A stretch of DNA of 64,000 bases from Bradyrhizobium sp. CCBAU 53421. Its GTDB lineage: Bacteria; Pseudomonadota; Alphaproteobacteria; Rhizobiales; Xanthobacteraceae. The translations under genes were made by a program, and so were the position numbers. Positions within the stretch are counted from its first letter, which is position 1, and each line of letters begins with the position of its first letter. Where the stretch lies: contig NZ_CP030047.1 of the NCBI RefSeq assembly GCF_015291625.1, positions 1,798,001-1,862,000 on the forward strand. The letters run 5' to 3'. The notes under the pieces were generated by a model. The model was not told the origin of the DNA. It did not search any database and saw only the letters and a program-made list of their open reading frames with translations. Positions 53,102 to 60,534 of this stretch are shown here, piece after piece.

Positions 53102-54319
53102 TCAGAACTTCCGAACCAGGTCCGGCGTGATCTCTTTCAGGCTGCGGATGCCGAGCAGCGCGAGGTCGCGGTCGATCTCGGCGTGCAGCAGCGAGATCGC
53201 ACGCGCGACGCCGGCTTCGCCAGCGACCACGGCGGCATAGAGGAACGGACGGCCGATCCAGACGAAGTCGGCACCGAGCCCCAGCGCCTTGATCACGTCG
53301 GTGCCGCGGCGGACGCCGCCGTCCATCATCACCGTCATGCTGCCCTTCTGCGCCGCGATCTCCGGCAGCGTGCGCAGGGCGGAGACCGTGTAGTCGAGCT
53401 GGCGCCCGCCATGGTTGGAGACCATCACGCCGTCGCAGCCGTGCTCGCGCGCCAGCCGCGCATCCTCCGGCGAGATCAGCCCCTTGACCACGAGCTTGCC
53501 GCGCCAGCGCTTGCGGATCAGCTCGACGTGCTTCCAGGCCAGCTGGTCGCGGCTGCCGATGTTGCGCATCAGATTTTTGGACAGCACCGGCGGGCCCTGC
53601 TTGGCGTCCATGTTCTCGAAATGCGGCATGCCGTGGTTGAACACGGTGCGTAGCCACGTGTTCAGCAGCCAGTCCGGATGGGTGATGGTGTCCCAGAACA
53701 CGCGCGGCGTGATCTCGAGCGGCACCTGGAAGCCGTTGCGGATGTTGTTCTCGCGGTTGGGCGGCACCGGCACGTCGGCGGTGACGACGAAGGTGTCGTA
53801 GCCGGCTGCCGCGACGCGATCGACCAGCGGCTCGATGCGCTCGGGGAGCCCGGCGAGATAGGCCTGGTACCAGGCCTGCTGATTGGCGGCGCGAACGTCC
53901 TCAAGGGTGATCAGCGAGGAGGCCGAGAGGATCATCGGGACATTGGCCGCGGCCGCGGCGCGCGCCAGCACGATGTCGCCGCGATAGGCGCACAGCGCGG
54001 ACGAGCCCATCGGCGGAATCCCGAACGGCGAGGCATAGGTCTTGCCGAACAGCGTCGTGGTCTGGTCGCGGCCGGAGACGTCCTTCAGCACCCGCGGCAC
54101 GAAGCCGTACTCGTCGAACGCCCGGCGATTGTCTGACCGTGCCGCGTCGGTCTCGGCACCGCCGGAGATGTAGCCGTAGAGGAATTTCGGCAGCCGCCGC
54201 CGCGCCTGCGGTTCGAAATCGTCGAGCGTGAGATAGCGCCGCAGACGGCGGGGCACGGCGCTCGCCGCGCGGTTGACGGTTGCGGGAGGCGGGGAGAGGG
54301 CTGCGGTCCGGTCGTGCAC
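53102..54319 (-). CDS. FMN-dependent alpha-hydroxyacid oxidase/dehydrogenase
   Basis: This 405-aa paralogue of LldD keeps the family residues: LPKFLYGYISGGAETDAARS with the active-site Tyr, PFGIPPMGSSALCAYRGDIV, and WYQAYLAG. It has the catalytic SNHGGRQLDY and DGGVRRGTDVIKALGLGADF with GRPF. It may act on lactate, mandelate, glycolate or another 2-hydroxyacid; the substrate is unclear. The GTG at 54319 is chosen as start, since the ATG at 54415 would prepend a low-complexity Asn/Lys/Gln/Pro stretch read from a purine-rich leader. That choice is not certain. Confidence 0.87.
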   Translation of the reverse strand: MHDRTAALSPPPATVNRAASAVPRRLRRYLTLDDFEPQARRRLPKFLYGYISGGAETDAARSDNRRAFDEYGFVPRVLKDVSGRDQTTTLFGKTYASPFGIPPMGSSALCAYRGDIVLARAAAAANVPMILSASSLITLEDVRAANQQAWYQAYLAGLPERIEPLVDRVAAAGYDTFVVTADVPVPPNRENNIRNGFQVPLEITPRVFWDTITHPDWLLNTWLRTVFNHGMPHFENMDAKQGPPVLSKNLMRNIGSRDQLAWKHVELIRKRWRGKLVVKGLISPEDARLAREHGCDGVMVSNHGGRQLDYTVSALRTLPEIAAQKGSMTVMMDGGVRRGTDVIKALGLGADFVWIGRPFLYAAVVAGEAGVARAISLLHAEIDRDLALLGIRSLKEITPDLVRKF

Positions 54320-54389
54320 GTTGGGCGTTTCCGTTGTTCTTGGTTGTTGTTCTTGGTTCTTGTTCTTAGGTCTTGGCTGGAACGCGAGG
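54320..54389 (-). promoter_or_regulatory. Purine-rich low-complexity leader of the FMN oxidase gene
   Basis: On the reverse strand 54320-54375 consists of AAGAAC/CAAGAACAACAACC-like repeats. Its character is like the leader at 45364. It probably is the untranslated leader. Confidence 0.4.
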
Positions 54390-55199
54390 CTAGCGCCTGG
54401 CGGCGGGCTGGACAAATTTCTCGTTGAACTTGTTGACGGACTGGCTGACGTCGCTGAGCGTCTTGCGGGTCTCGGCGATCATGGCGCCGGACTTCTTGTC
54501 GAAGCTCTCGATCAGCTCGCGCAGCGAGATCACGGTCGGCAGCAACTCGCCGCCATATTTGTCGCTACCGAAGCTCTTCAGGAACTTGTCGGCCGAGGTC
54601 AGCTTGGCGTCGACAGTGCTGATGCCGTCGTCGGCGGCGTCGATGAAGCCGGCGATCAGCTCGCCATTGCCCGACAGCGAGTTGGTGAAGTTCTCGAGCC
54701 CGAGCAGCGAGTCCTTGATGTCGGCCTCGTTCTCGGTGATGACGCGGTCGACATTGCGCAGCGCGACGCGCAGCTTCTCCTGGATGCCCATCGTGCCTTC
54801 GGCGTCGGCGGTCAGCTCGGGAATGCCGTCGGCGCCGAGCGGCGGCGGAGGGGCTTCGTCGGTGCCGCCGGTGAAGGAGATCGAGGCGATCCCGGTGAGG
54901 CCCTGGAATTCGAGGCCGGCCTGGGTGTCCTTCCTGATCGGGGCGTTGCCCTCGATCCGCGTCATCGCCACCACGCGGTGACGGTCGAGCCGGATCGAGA
55001 CCACCTCGCCGATCCGCACGCCGGCGAAGTTGACGCTGGCGCCGCGGCGCAGGCCCGACGCCGAGCCCTCGAACACGACGCGGAACGGCACCATCCGCTT
55101 GATGCCGGCATAGCGCTGATAGCCCAGCCAGCCGCCGAGCGAGCCGGCGATCAGGGCCAGCGTCAGGGTGCCGATCACGAGATTGCTGGCGCGCGCCAT
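54390..55199 (-). CDS. MlaD-family lipid-transport substrate-binding protein
   Basis: This 269-aa protein has one N-terminal membrane anchor (NLVIGTLTLALIAGSLGGWL) and the MCE/MlaD domain (MVPFRVVFEGSASGLRRGAS; VNFAGVRIGEVVSIRLD; DTQAGLEFQGLTGIASISFT). A helical, partly coiled-coil C-terminal half extends into the periplasm. MlaD proteins form hexameric rings that ferry phospholipids with MlaE and MlaF, but no such genes are adjacent here. The start at 55199 (MARASNL) is preferred. Confidence 0.9.
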   Translation of the reverse strand: MARASNLVIGTLTLALIAGSLGGWLGYQRYAGIKRMVPFRVVFEGSASGLRRGASVNFAGVRIGEVVSIRLDRHRVVAMTRIEGNAPIRKDTQAGLEFQGLTGIASISFTGGTDEAPPPPLGADGIPELTADAEGTMGIQEKLRVALRNVDRVITENEADIKDSLLGLENFTNSLSGNGELIAGFIDAADDGISTVDAKLTSADKFLKSFGSDKYGGELLPTVISLRELIESFDKKSGAMIAETRKTLSDVSQSVNKFNEKFVQPAARR

Positions 55200-55270
55200 G
55201 CGTTTGGGACCTGTCCGCGAAATAGACCTCAAGAGATAGCGGATTTGCCGCCGATAGTCACCGCACCCGT

Positions 55271-55435
55271 CCCTGCCTCTCCCCGCGTGCGGGGAGAGGC
55301 CGGAACGCATGTAGCGCAGCGGAATGCGTTCCGGGTGAGGGGGAGTCTCCGCGAATTCATCTCGCTCCGTCTTTGCGAAGCGAGCCCCTCACCCTGACCC
55401 TCTCCCCGTAAGAACGGGGAGAGGGAAGGAGGTGC
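55271..55435. repeat. CCCTCTCCC-type composite intergenic element
   Basis: A block of hairpins includes CCTCTCCCCGCGTGCGGGGAGAGG, GGAACGCA...TGCGTTCC and a closing CCCTCTCCCCGT/ACGGGGAGAGGG stem. It is the same family as 13117 and 14110. It fills the gap between two leftward genes. Confidence 0.7.
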
Positions 55436-55446
55436 TCTTCCGACAG

Positions 55447-56376
55447 TCACGCCGCCGACTGCCGCCGCGATGCCGCGAACACGCCGGCCAGCACCAGCGC
55501 GAAGCCGATGAAATGGAAGGCCTGCGGATGCTCGCCGATGAACACGATCGACATGATGGTGCCGAACACCGGAACCATGTGGAAGAACGGCGCGGCGCGG
55601 TTGGCGCCGATCAGCTGCACCCCGCGGTTGAAGCACAGATAGGCCACCGTCGAGGGAAATACCGCGACATAGAACAGCGACAGCAGATTGCCGGTCGTGA
55701 GCTGCATCACCGGACGCGTGCCGAGTTCCCGGATCAGGAACGGGACCAGGAACAGCGCGCCGCAGCCGAAGGTGAAGGCCGCGACCGACAGCCCATGGAT
55801 TTTGGGCCGCTTCAGGGTCAGCACCGAGTACAGCGCGAAGATCACCAGCGCGGCGATGAAGATCAGGTCGCCCTTGTTGAACTCGATCTTGGACAGCGTC
55901 GTGAGATCGCCGTGCAGCAGGATCACCAGCACGCCGGCGAGCGACAGCAAGACGCCGCAGAGCTGCGCCAGCGTCAGCCGAGCGCCGAGCAGGATCAGCG
56001 ACCACAGCGCGACCATCAGCGGCACGGAGGATTGCAGTAGCAGCGTGTTGAGCGCCTGGGTGTGCTCGAGCGCCCAGTATTGCAGCGTGTTGAAGGCGCT
56101 GATGCCGGTCATCGACAGCAGCATCATGATGCCGAGATTCTTGCGGATCGCGGGCCAGTCGCTGGCGAGGTGCTTCCAGGCAAACGGCAGGATGATCAGG
56201 AACGCCACGAACCAGCGCAGGAACGACAGCGTCACCGGCGGGATATGGCCGGCCGCGAGCCGGCCGACGATCGCATTGCCGGCCCAGCACATCGCGGTGA
56301 TGCAAAGCAGCAGATATGGCTGATTGGCGATCCAGGAGCCGGACGCCGGCGTTGTGGTGGAATCGGTGGCTGACAT
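55447..56376 (-). CDS. EamA/DMT family transporter, paralogue 2
   Basis: This 309-aa membrane protein has two EamA repeats of about five helices each (YLLLCITAMCWAGNAIVGRL; GDLIFIAALVIFALYSVLTL). It closely resembles the transporter at 49178 in length, domain order and the shared RAAPFFHMVPVFGTIMSIVF-type segment. The pair probably arose by duplication within this region. The export substrate is unknown. Confidence 0.92.
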   Translation of the reverse strand: MSATDSTTTPASGSWIANQPYLLLCITAMCWAGNAIVGRLAAGHIPPVTLSFLRWFVAFLIILPFAWKHLASDWPAIRKNLGIMMLLSMTGISAFNTLQYWALEHTQALNTLLLQSSVPLMVALWSLILLGARLTLAQLCGVLLSLAGVLVILLHGDLTTLSKIEFNKGDLIFIAALVIFALYSVLTLKRPKIHGLSVAAFTFGCGALFLVPFLIRELGTRPVMQLTTGNLLSLFYVAVFPSTVAYLCFNRGVQLIGANRAAPFFHMVPVFGTIMSIVFIGEHPQAFHFIGFALVLAGVFAASRRQSAA

Positions 56377-56676
56377 TCAAAAAGGCCCGGGTTCGCGACG
56401 CCGTGGCCCGCTCGCCCGGCCGCCGCCGGGCCGGTAGGGTCGACCCGGCGCCCCGTCACAGACACGGTTTCCGCTACTCCATCAATGGGGATAGACGCAT
56501 CGCGACCATGCGCGCAGGGCCCTTACGGGGAGGCGCGATGGCGTTTTGCCGGACGTCCGCCACAAGCCTCTAGAGCATGATGAGATCAGGTTGAATAGAA
56601 GCGGCGTCGGAGGCTCACCTCTCCCCACTGGGGAGAGGTGAACCGACCCCGAGGCCAAACCCAACTTCATCTCGCT
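56377..56676. other. Intergenic region with a hairpin
   Basis: The 300-bp gap between the XRE-like and EamA genes shows no supported gene. It contains a short GC-rich foldback CGGCCGCCGCCGGGCCG near 56415-56433 and a perfect 12-bp stem TCACCTCTCCCC / GGGGAGAGGTGA (56615-56641). The latter probably serves as transcript end for the leftward XRE-like gene or is a small copy of the CCTCTCCC element. Confidence 0.55.
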
Positions 56677-57060
56677 CTAGCCGGTCTCTGGCGGCTTGGT
56701 CTGGCGCCTGACGATCTGCTCGGCGAGCTCGATCAGGATCCGCTTGGTGTCGGGGTCCTGCACGTCGCGGAACACCCGCAGCATGCGCAGCTCGAGCAGC
56801 GACTGCAGCGATTCCGCCGCCTGGCCGCCTTGTGCCTGCGCGGCGGCGGGCCGGCGATTGAGGATGTCGGCGGTGATCCCGAGCATCTCCGCGACGGTCG
56901 CAAGGCGCCCGGTATCGACTTTCACCGTGCCGTCCACGCCGGCCTTTTGCAGGGAGGCCCCCGCGCACAGGATCTCGGCGAGGTCTGCCTGCGACAGCCC
57001 GATTTCGCGCCAGCGCGCCTGCACCAGTTGATCGATCTGGTCGTCCTGCGATGTGCTCAT
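56677..57060 (-). CDS. XRE-like helix-turn-helix regulator
   Basis: This is a 127-aa protein with an N-terminal HTH region (DQLVQARWREIGLSQADLAE followed by TGRLATVAEMLGITADIL) and a helical C-terminal part (LLELRMLRVFRDVQDPDTKR). That part matches the tail of alphaproteobacterial XRE regulators ending in LLRAF-x-I-x-D. The canonical Gln-rich recognition helix is interrupted by an insertion. A perfect 17-bp palindrome lies 109 bp upstream. It is the next gene after the quorum-sensing receptor on the same strand but 352 bp away. Confidence 0.7.
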   Translation of the reverse strand: MSTSQDDQIDQLVQARWREIGLSQADLAEILCAGASLQKAGVDGTVKVDTGRLATVAEMLGITADILNRRPAAAQAQGGQAAESLQSLLELRMLRVFRDVQDPDTKRILIELAEQIVRRQTKPPETG

Positions 57061-57412
57061 GTTGCGCCTGGGCGATCTCCAGCTACGTCCGTCGACGGCA
57101 TGTCCGTGACGATGATTGGTAGCAAATGGAACTGTGGTTCGTCGTGACGGGACTTCTACGGATCACCCGGACCGACAATCGGTCCAGCCGCACCTGGCGG
57201 CCTACAGGATGATCCGGACTTTCACGGCAGCCGGGCGGGCACTGCAATAAGTACCCATGGTCCGAGATTCCGTCATCCAGCCCGGCCTTATTATCAAGAT
57301 CGCACGCGGTGATCTTTGTATCAAATGCAACCCTGATGTGTGATCTCACCGCAGTTCGCGGCGCTGCCGCCTGAGCGAGGTCAACGCGCGAGCGACGGCC
57401 GCGCGGCGCCGC
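57061..57412. other. Intergenic region between luxR-type and XRE-like genes
   Basis: This 352-bp gap holds no open frame I can support. It contains the perfect inverted repeat GGACCGA-CAA-TCGGTCC at 57169-57185 and is otherwise unremarkable. It is less GC-rich around 57270-57340. Confidence 0.55.
57169..57185. promoter_or_regulatory. Candidate operator upstream of the XRE-like gene
   Basis: A 17-bp perfect inverted repeat with 7-bp arms (GGACCGA / TCGGTCC) and a CAA spacer lies upstream of the regulator at 56677. It could bind that protein or the LuxR-type receptor. Its sequence differs from the palindrome at 58195. Confidence 0.45.
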
Positions 57413-58186
57413 TCACAAGTCGATGATCCCGAGCGCGATGCTCTTCGCCACCCCGTGCGTCTTGTTGGAGGCCTCGAGCTTGCGCAGCGCCTGCTTGATG
57501 AAGCCTTCCACCGTCTCCGGCGAGATGCCGAGGATCTGCGCGGTGTCGGCCACGGTCTTGCCGCGTGCCGCCCAGGCGATCACTTCCTTCTCCCGCGCGG
57601 TGAGCTTGATGGTTTCGGCGGCGTCGGCGGGCTTGAGGATGGTCGGCGCGTTGCGCTGGTCGCGGTTGACGATATCCATCGCCCGCTGCACCCAGTAGAT
57701 CATCAACAGATGCAGTTCATGGCGATGGCAGATGAACAGCTTGTCGAAATCGCGCGGTTCATCCTCCCAGAAGAACACCGTCGAACTGGAGTGCACGGCG
57801 CCGAGCCGGTCGCGATAGTGGAACGGCACCACGAAGCCGTCCTTGAATCCGAACTCCCGGGCGGCGTCCATCGTCTTGACCTCGGGCGCCCGCTTGTGTC
57901 CGCTTCGCTCCGGCAGCTTCAGGCTGCTCCAGCTGAATGGCGTGTTGGTGCGTCGCGACCGCGCCAGCGCCGGATCGGCATGGACGAACTCGTTCTGCAC
58001 ATAGGCCCGCTTCCAGGCGTCGGGATAGGTGCCGACATGGTAGGGCAGATCGAGGTCGGGCCGGCCGGCATCGACAAAGGCGAAGCCCGAGAAGCCATAG
58101 TCCTGGACAATACGGTGCAATGACGAGCTGAGCTCGTCGATGGTATCCGACGCCTCGATGGTCGAAATCGCGTCTACCAGGCCCAT
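57413..58186 (-). CDS. LuxR-type acyl-homoserine-lactone receptor (BjaR-like)
   Basis: This is a 257-aa quorum-sensing regulator with an autoinducer-binding domain (about 20-165) and a LuxR HTH (195-255). The ligand-pocket residues of TraR are kept: Trp58, Tyr62, Asp71-Pro72 and Trp86. The HTH reads LTAREKEVIAWAARGKT, then ILGISPETVEGFIKQALRKL. It is divergent from a LuxI-type gene over 79 bp with a 19-bp palindrome, so it likely activates luxI when it binds the signal. Similarity to BjaR/BraR/RpaR of Bradyrhizobium and Rhodopseudomonas is from memory. Confidence 0.94.
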   Translation of the reverse strand: MGLVDAISTIEASDTIDELSSSLHRIVQDYGFSGFAFVDAGRPDLDLPYHVGTYPDAWKRAYVQNEFVHADPALARSRRTNTPFSWSSLKLPERSGHKRAPEVKTMDAAREFGFKDGFVVPFHYRDRLGAVHSSSTVFFWEDEPRDFDKLFICHRHELHLLMIYWVQRAMDIVNRDQRNAPTILKPADAAETIKLTAREKEVIAWAARGKTVADTAQILGISPETVEGFIKQALRKLEASNKTHGVAKSIALGIIDL

Positions 58187-58194
58187 TGACTAAA

Positions 58195-58213
58195 ACCCCC
58201 GGTTTCCGGGGGT
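58195..58213. promoter_or_regulatory. Probable lux box
   Basis: ACCCCCGG-TTT-CCGGGGGT is a perfect inverted repeat of 19 bp in the luxR-luxI divergent region, ending 53 bp before the luxI start codon. Its size and place fit a lux box for LuxR-dependent activation of the luxI operon. Confidence 0.75.
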
Positions 58214-58265
58214 ACCACAGTTAACCCCTTTCGTTCCAGATGTTCCGCATTTGGAGGAAAGGATA

Positions 58266-58922
58266 ATGCTGCATTCATTGGACGGATATCATGCACTCAT
58301 CACCCGCGAAGAGCTTGATCCGGCGCATGTCGGGGCGATCTTGCGCTTGCGCAAGCGCCTGTTCGTCGACCATTGCGGCTGGCTTCTGAGCACGACCGGC
58401 GACGTCGAACGCGATCAGTTCGACTGCTGGTACACCGAGCACTGCCTGTTGTTCTCAGGCGTCGAGCTGGTCGGCGGCTTCCGCGCGATCCGCACCGATT
58501 ATCCCTATCTGACCCGGTCGGTGTTCCCGCAGCTTGCCGTGCGCCGCTTTCCGAGCAGAAGCGACGCCTGGGAGATCAGCCGCTTCGGCGTGCTGCCTGG
58601 TGGCGCGAGGTCGCAGGCTGCACGCGTCAACTACGCGCTGATGTTTCGCTTCGCCGAGTTGCGCGGGGCGACGGCGCTCGTCGCGCTCGCCGACCTGTCC
58701 TACGAGCGCTTCCTCACCCGCATGGACATCCGCACCCGCCGCTACGGCCCGCCGCAGGTGATCGGCAGTGATCGCCTGGGCCGCCCGCTGACGGCACTCG
58801 CCGGAGAAATCCCGCTTGGTCTTTCCGACAATCCCGGCCTGACCAAATTCCTCGACCTTGGACGGCAATTGGAGATTCACGATGCTTCACATGTTCTCGG
58901 ACGTTCGAGCATTCCAGCGTGA
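58266..58922 (+). CDS. LuxI-type acyl-homoserine-lactone synthase (BjaI-like)
   Basis: This 218-aa synthase makes an acyl-homoserine lactone from S-adenosylmethionine and an acyl donor. The invariant residues are present: Arg29, Phe33 and Trp39 (LRKRLFVDHCGW), Asp50 and Asp53 (RDQFD), Arg73 (GGFRAI), and Glu103 and Arg106 (WEISRFG). The start at 58266 follows GGAGGAAAGGA. Related BjaI uses isovaleryl-CoA and BraI/RpaI use aryl-CoA, so an unusual CoA-linked acyl donor is possible, but this cannot be read from the sequence. Its 3' end overlaps the P450 gene by 41 bp. Confidence 0.95.
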   Translation: MLHSLDGYHALITREELDPAHVGAILRLRKRLFVDHCGWLLSTTGDVERDQFDCWYTEHCLLFSGVELVGGFRAIRTDYPYLTRSVFPQLAVRRFPSRSDAWEISRFGVLPGGARSQAARVNYALMFRFAELRGATALVALADLSYERFLTRMDIRTRRYGPPQVIGSDRLGRPLTALAGEIPLGLSDNPGLTKFLDLGRQLEIHDASHVLGRSSIPA

Positions 58923-60246
58923 TCCGCTGCGTCTGCTGCTGACCCGCGGCAAGGAGGCCGAGCTCGGGCTCGTCCCGCTGCGGCTTGGACCCGCACCCGT
59001 CTTTCTGGTGAACGATCCCGATCTGCTGCGCCCGATCCTCAAGGCGCCGGAGACCGACATCGGAAAGGGCAAGCTGATCAAGAAGCTGATGCCGGTGCTC
59101 GGCCGCAGCTCGCTGATGCTGAGCGGCGAGGAGCACAAGCGGCGCCGTGCGGTGCTTCAGAAGCACATGGCCAAGGGCAGCGTGGAGAAATTCCTGCCGC
59201 ATATGTGCGCCGAGATCCGCGCGGTCGGCGCCAGCCTGGCGCGGCTCGGATCGTTCGATCCGCACCATGTCACGGCGATGCTGGCGTTGCGGACCATCTG
59301 CGTCGCGATCTTCGGGTCGCAGGTGATGTCGTCCGGCGACGAGGAAGCGCTGGTTCAGGCCGTCGGCGTGATCGAGGATGATCTCGCCGAGGAGATGTTC
59401 CGCGCGTTGCCGTTCGGCCCGGTGGCTTGGTACCGGCGCCGGCAGAACCGGGTCTGCGCCAAGCTGGCGATGTCGACGGTGGTGCAGCGCCTGCGCCGCA
59501 AGGCGGGCTCGAGCAGCGCGCTGCGCGATCTCGAGGCGCTCGGCCTCAGCGATCGCGATCTCGAGGACGAGATCCTGACGCTGCTGCTCGCCGGCCATCA
59601 CACCACGGGTTCGACGGCGGCGTGGATGTTCTACCAGATGGCCGCCGATCCCGCGCTGATGGACGACATTGCCGACGAGGCGGCGGAGTGCCTCGGCGAC
59701 GACGGCGAGTTGCGGCTCGACGCGGTGAAGCGCGCCAATCTGAGCGCGACGTTCGTCAAGGAGGTCTGCCGGCTCTATCCCAGCGCCTGGTGGTTCTCGC
59801 GCGAGGTGATGCAGCCGGTGACGATCGGCGGGCGCGAACTCAAGGTCGGCACCTCGCTGCTGATCTGTCCCTGGCAGTTGCAGCGCGATCCCAGGCATTT
59901 CCCGGATCCGGACCGCTTCCTGATGACGCGGCGCTACAACACCGATGCCTACATCCCGTTCGGCGCCGGCCCGCGCGCCTGCGCCGGGATGGGGGTTGCG
60001 ATGCTCGAATTGCAATTGCTCGCGCTCGAGATCGCCGCGGCCTATCGCTTCACCGCCGTCAGCCCGAATCCGGCGCCGTGGCCGAAAGCCTCGGTGACGC
60101 TGATTCCGCCGCCGATGACGATCGATATCGAAGTCCGCGAGATGCCATCGCGCATCCTGCATCTCGGCGAGGATGCCGAGCGGCTGCCATACATTCCATC
60201 CGCCAGCGCGGCGTCCATCAGCACACTACAATCGGTATCCCAATGA
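58882..60246 (+). CDS. Cytochrome P450, translationally overlapped with luxI
   Basis: This is a 454-aa soluble P450 monooxygenase. The heme-binding loop FGAGPRACAG gives Cys367 as thiolate ligand, the K-helix ExxR is Glu294-Val-Cys-Arg297, and the I-helix motif is AGHHTT (237-242). The acid normally before the Thr is thus replaced by His240, a feature known from CYP51. GGAG at 58871-58874 precedes the ATG at 58882. The stop overlaps the next start (ATGA). Its substrate may be the acyl-homoserine lactone or a precursor, or an unrelated metabolite switched on by quorum sensing. No ferredoxin or reductase gene is adjacent. Confidence 0.93.
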   Translation: MLHMFSDVRAFQRDPLRLLLTRGKEAELGLVPLRLGPAPVFLVNDPDLLRPILKAPETDIGKGKLIKKLMPVLGRSSLMLSGEEHKRRRAVLQKHMAKGSVEKFLPHMCAEIRAVGASLARLGSFDPHHVTAMLALRTICVAIFGSQVMSSGDEEALVQAVGVIEDDLAEEMFRALPFGPVAWYRRRQNRVCAKLAMSTVVQRLRRKAGSSSALRDLEALGLSDRDLEDEILTLLLAGHHTTGSTAAWMFYQMAADPALMDDIADEAAECLGDDGELRLDAVKRANLSATFVKEVCRLYPSAWWFSREVMQPVTIGGRELKVGTSLLICPWQLQRDPRHFPDPDRFLMTRRYNTDAYIPFGAGPRACAGMGVAMLELQLLALEIAAAYRFTAVSPNPAPWPKASVTLIPPPMTIDIEVREMPSRILHLGEDAERLPYIPSASAASISTLQSVSQ

Positions 60247-60503
60247 CAACACACATCACGACGGCCGGCATCGGGCAGAGGGCCATGGATCAAGTGCAAG
60301 TGCGCAGTTTGCGCGACGTCATCGCGGTGCTGATCGAGCAGCGCAGCATCGTGACGGCTTCCGGCGCGACCTTCGCCGCACATCTGCTCGATCTTGCGAT
60401 CATGCAGCTCAGGCTCAACGTCAACGATATTTCGGCGGAGGAATTGACCGGCCTGTCCGACTACGTTGGCGCGGAGTTTGGCCGGGACAAGCCCTCGCAT
60501 TGA
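60243..60503 (+). CDS. 86-aa protein of unknown function, coupled to the P450
   Basis: The ATG overlaps the P450 stop codon (ATGA), a mark of translational coupling. The 86-aa product starts MTTHITTAGIGQRAMDQVQV. It appears mostly helical (RSLRDVIAVLIEQRSIVTAS; FAAHLLDLAIMQLRLNVNDI) with no cysteines for an iron-sulfur cluster and no membrane segment. It is therefore not a ferredoxin. An internal ATG (MDQVQV, 60285) is possible. No family is recognised. Its position suggests a small partner or regulator of the luxI-P450 pathway. Confidence 0.75.
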   Translation: MTTHITTAGIGQRAMDQVQVRSLRDVIAVLIEQRSIVTASGATFAAHLLDLAIMQLRLNVNDISAEELTGLSDYVGAEFGRDKPSH

Positions 60504-60534
60504 GCGCACAGAGCGTTTTCGAGCGAAGTGGGTT

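Noticed and set aside
53102..54415. ATG start at 54415 for the FMN oxidase
   Set aside because: The extra 32 residues are a low-complexity stretch encoded by purine-rich repeats. The GTG at 54319 gives a more normal length, though this remains open.
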